Made by a program: the position numbers and the translations under genes | Notes under the pieces: generated by a model | What the model was told of the DNA's origin: nothing | Databases searched by the model: none | The model's input: only the letters and a program-made list of their open reading frames with translations | Origin: an uncultured Bacilli bacterium | Lineage (GTDB): Bacteria; Bacillota_I; Bacilli_A; RFN20; CAG-288 | NCBI GenBank assembly: GCA_944332485.1 | Contig: CALVKB010000006.1 | Span: forward strand, 1 to 43,718 | Direction of reading: 5' to 3' | DNA length: 43,718 bases | In this document: positions 43,144-43,718 of the stretch, piece by piece | How positions within the stretch are numbered: position 1 is the stretch's first letter | Layout of the letters: each line of letters starts with the position of its first letter

Positions 43144-43513
43144 CTTTATCTAAAATTGTAAAAAAATCTTCCAAAGCTTTCTTCTTCAAACGGTAGTAAG
43201 TTGATTTTGAATAGGAGTTTTTCCACCAATCAACATCTCTTTCTGCATATTCTTTCCACAAAATCATCTTTTCTTGTTTCGGCATACAATTTAAAATAAA
43301 CAACAAACTTCTACAGTAAAATGATATATTTTTCATTTCATCACTTTCTTCCATAATCGGGACATTTTTTCCAAGCGGAATAGACTTTACATCAGCGAAA
43401 AGTAGTGGTTCAACATCATAACCTTTCAACGACATTTTTGTGATGCAACGTTTGTATGTTGACATCAATTTCTTAAACTTTTTGACACTATTTTTGTAAT
43501 TAAAAACAGACAT
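43112..43513 (-). CDS. ArpU/MG284-like regulatory protein heading the cluster
   Basis: The 133-residue soluble protein has a helix-rich body. Its C-terminal region reads RSLLFILNCMPKQEKMILWKEYAERDVDWWKNSYSKSTYYRLKKKALEDFF. The 'YSKSTYYRLKKKALEDF' end is typical of sigma-region-4-like helix-turn-helix proteins of the ArpU and MG284/MPN403 families found in phages and Mollicutes, which serve as transcription regulators. I did not verify this by search. ATG 43513 follows AGGAGG. It is the first gene of the five-gene cluster, and its own promoter is visible upstream, so it may control the membrane proteins that follow. An acidic tail (LDKDDDEKSKNNN) ends the protein. Confidence 0.68.
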   Translation of the reverse strand: MSVFNYKNSVKKFKKLMSTYKRCITKMSLKGYDVEPLLFADVKSIPLGKNVPIMEESDEMKNISFYCRSLLFILNCMPKQEKMILWKEYAERDVDWWKNSYSKSTYYRLKKKALEDFFTILDKDDDEKSKNNN

Positions 43514-43544
43514 AATATTTCCTCCTAAAAAGTTCAAGAAAGTT

Positions 43545-43572
43545 ATATTATCACGTATTCCATACTAAACAA
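43545..43572 (-). promoter_or_regulatory. Promoter of the five-gene cluster
   Basis: On the minus strand TTGTTT (43567-43572) and TAATAT (43545-43550) are 16 bases apart. Transcription from about 43538 gives a 25-base leader with AGGAGG. Confidence 0.5.
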
Positions 43573-43595
43573 AACATGAAAAAATAGCATGTTTT
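43571..43595. repeat. 8-bp inverted repeat just upstream of the cluster promoter
   Basis: AAAACATG is mirrored as CATGTTTT across nine bases and overlaps the end of the -35 box by two bases. It could be an operator, for example for the ArpU-like protein, or a weak terminator for a gene outside the window. Confidence 0.35.
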
Positions 43596-43674
43596 TGCCC
43601 AAAAATGATATTTTTTAAGAAAAATTTAATTTTTTTATAGATTGCATTGGTAACAAAAAGTTATACCACACAGT

Positions 43675-43696
43675 TGAGAGCATCTAGATGCTCTCA
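43675..43696. repeat. Perfect 22-bp GC-balanced palindrome
   Basis: TGAGAGCATCT is mirrored exactly, giving a 9-bp stem with a CTAG centre. No T-run follows on either strand, which argues against a simple terminator. It lies about 160 bases before the first gene of the cluster. It may belong to a gene beyond the window edge. Confidence 0.5.
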
Positions 43697-43718
43697 TCAG
43701 CAAACTTAACAGGACTTT

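Noticed and set aside
1-43718. Mycoplasma genetic code (TGA as tryptophan)
   Set aside because: Conserved genes read through without internal TGA, use TGG for tryptophan, and several end properly at TGA.
1-43718. CRISPR array, insertion sequence or prophage
   Set aside because: No evenly spaced repeats, transposase, terminase or capsid-like frame was seen. The ArpU-like protein alone is not enough to call a prophage.

Overview
The window is compact, AT-rich bacterial chromosome. It carries a Bacillota-type gene set: plsY-parE/parC, yqeG-yqeH-nadD-yqeK-rsfS, nusB-xseA-xseB-dxs, and a CIRCE-controlled clpB. Genes read cleanly in the standard code, with TGA used as stop (rsfS, dinB, the flavoprotein gene), so this is not a code-4 mycoplasma. 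The small, overlapping genes, pyruvate formate-lyase, MEP-pathway dxs and fused nadD-yqeK suggest an anaerobic, reduced-genome Bacilli or Mollicutes-like lineage (RF39, Acholeplasma or Erysipelotrichia relatives). That placement is inference, not something the sequence proves.

Layout. 1-1702 (minus): a truncated zinc-ribbon membrane protein, plsY, and a small membrane protein. 1880-6407 (plus): topoisomerase IV parE-parC, ending in a hairpin terminator. 6605-10587 (plus): a ribosome-assembly and NAD operon, yqeG, yqeH, nadD-yqeK fusion, rsfS and a nucleosidase. 10579-16942 (minus): a small unknown gene with a BaiN-like flavoprotein, a lipoprotein with phosphopentomutase, a Xer-type recombinase with no ordinary start codon, and DNA polymerase IV. 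17001-17717 (plus): an unknown membrane-anchored protein, probably translated from a leaderless message. 17805-19552 (minus): a CPA2 antiporter behind a small PII-like gene. 19632-28703 (minus): dxs, xseB, xseA, nusB, a membrane protein, tex and leuS. Next come tRNA-His inside a 13-bp inverted repeat and rpsD with a structured leader.

29865-32153 (plus): a GntR/YtrA regulator, ABC ATPase and permease. clpB (minus) has a CIRCE operator upstream and diverges from an alpha/beta hydrolase. Inorganic pyrophosphatase, pflA-pflB and tyrS follow, mostly bounded by clear hairpin terminators. The right end (41151-43513, minus) is a five-gene overlapping cluster of an ArpU/MG284-like regulator and four small membrane proteins. 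Two of these have the topology of TadB/TadC (GspF-like) platform proteins. No ATPase or prepilin peptidase lies beside them. This cluster is the best candidate here for an undescribed system.

No CRISPR array, insertion sequence, rRNA or prophage structural gene was seen. The longest stretch without a coding region (29536-29864, about 330 bases) holds the rpsD leader and two back-to-back promoters.
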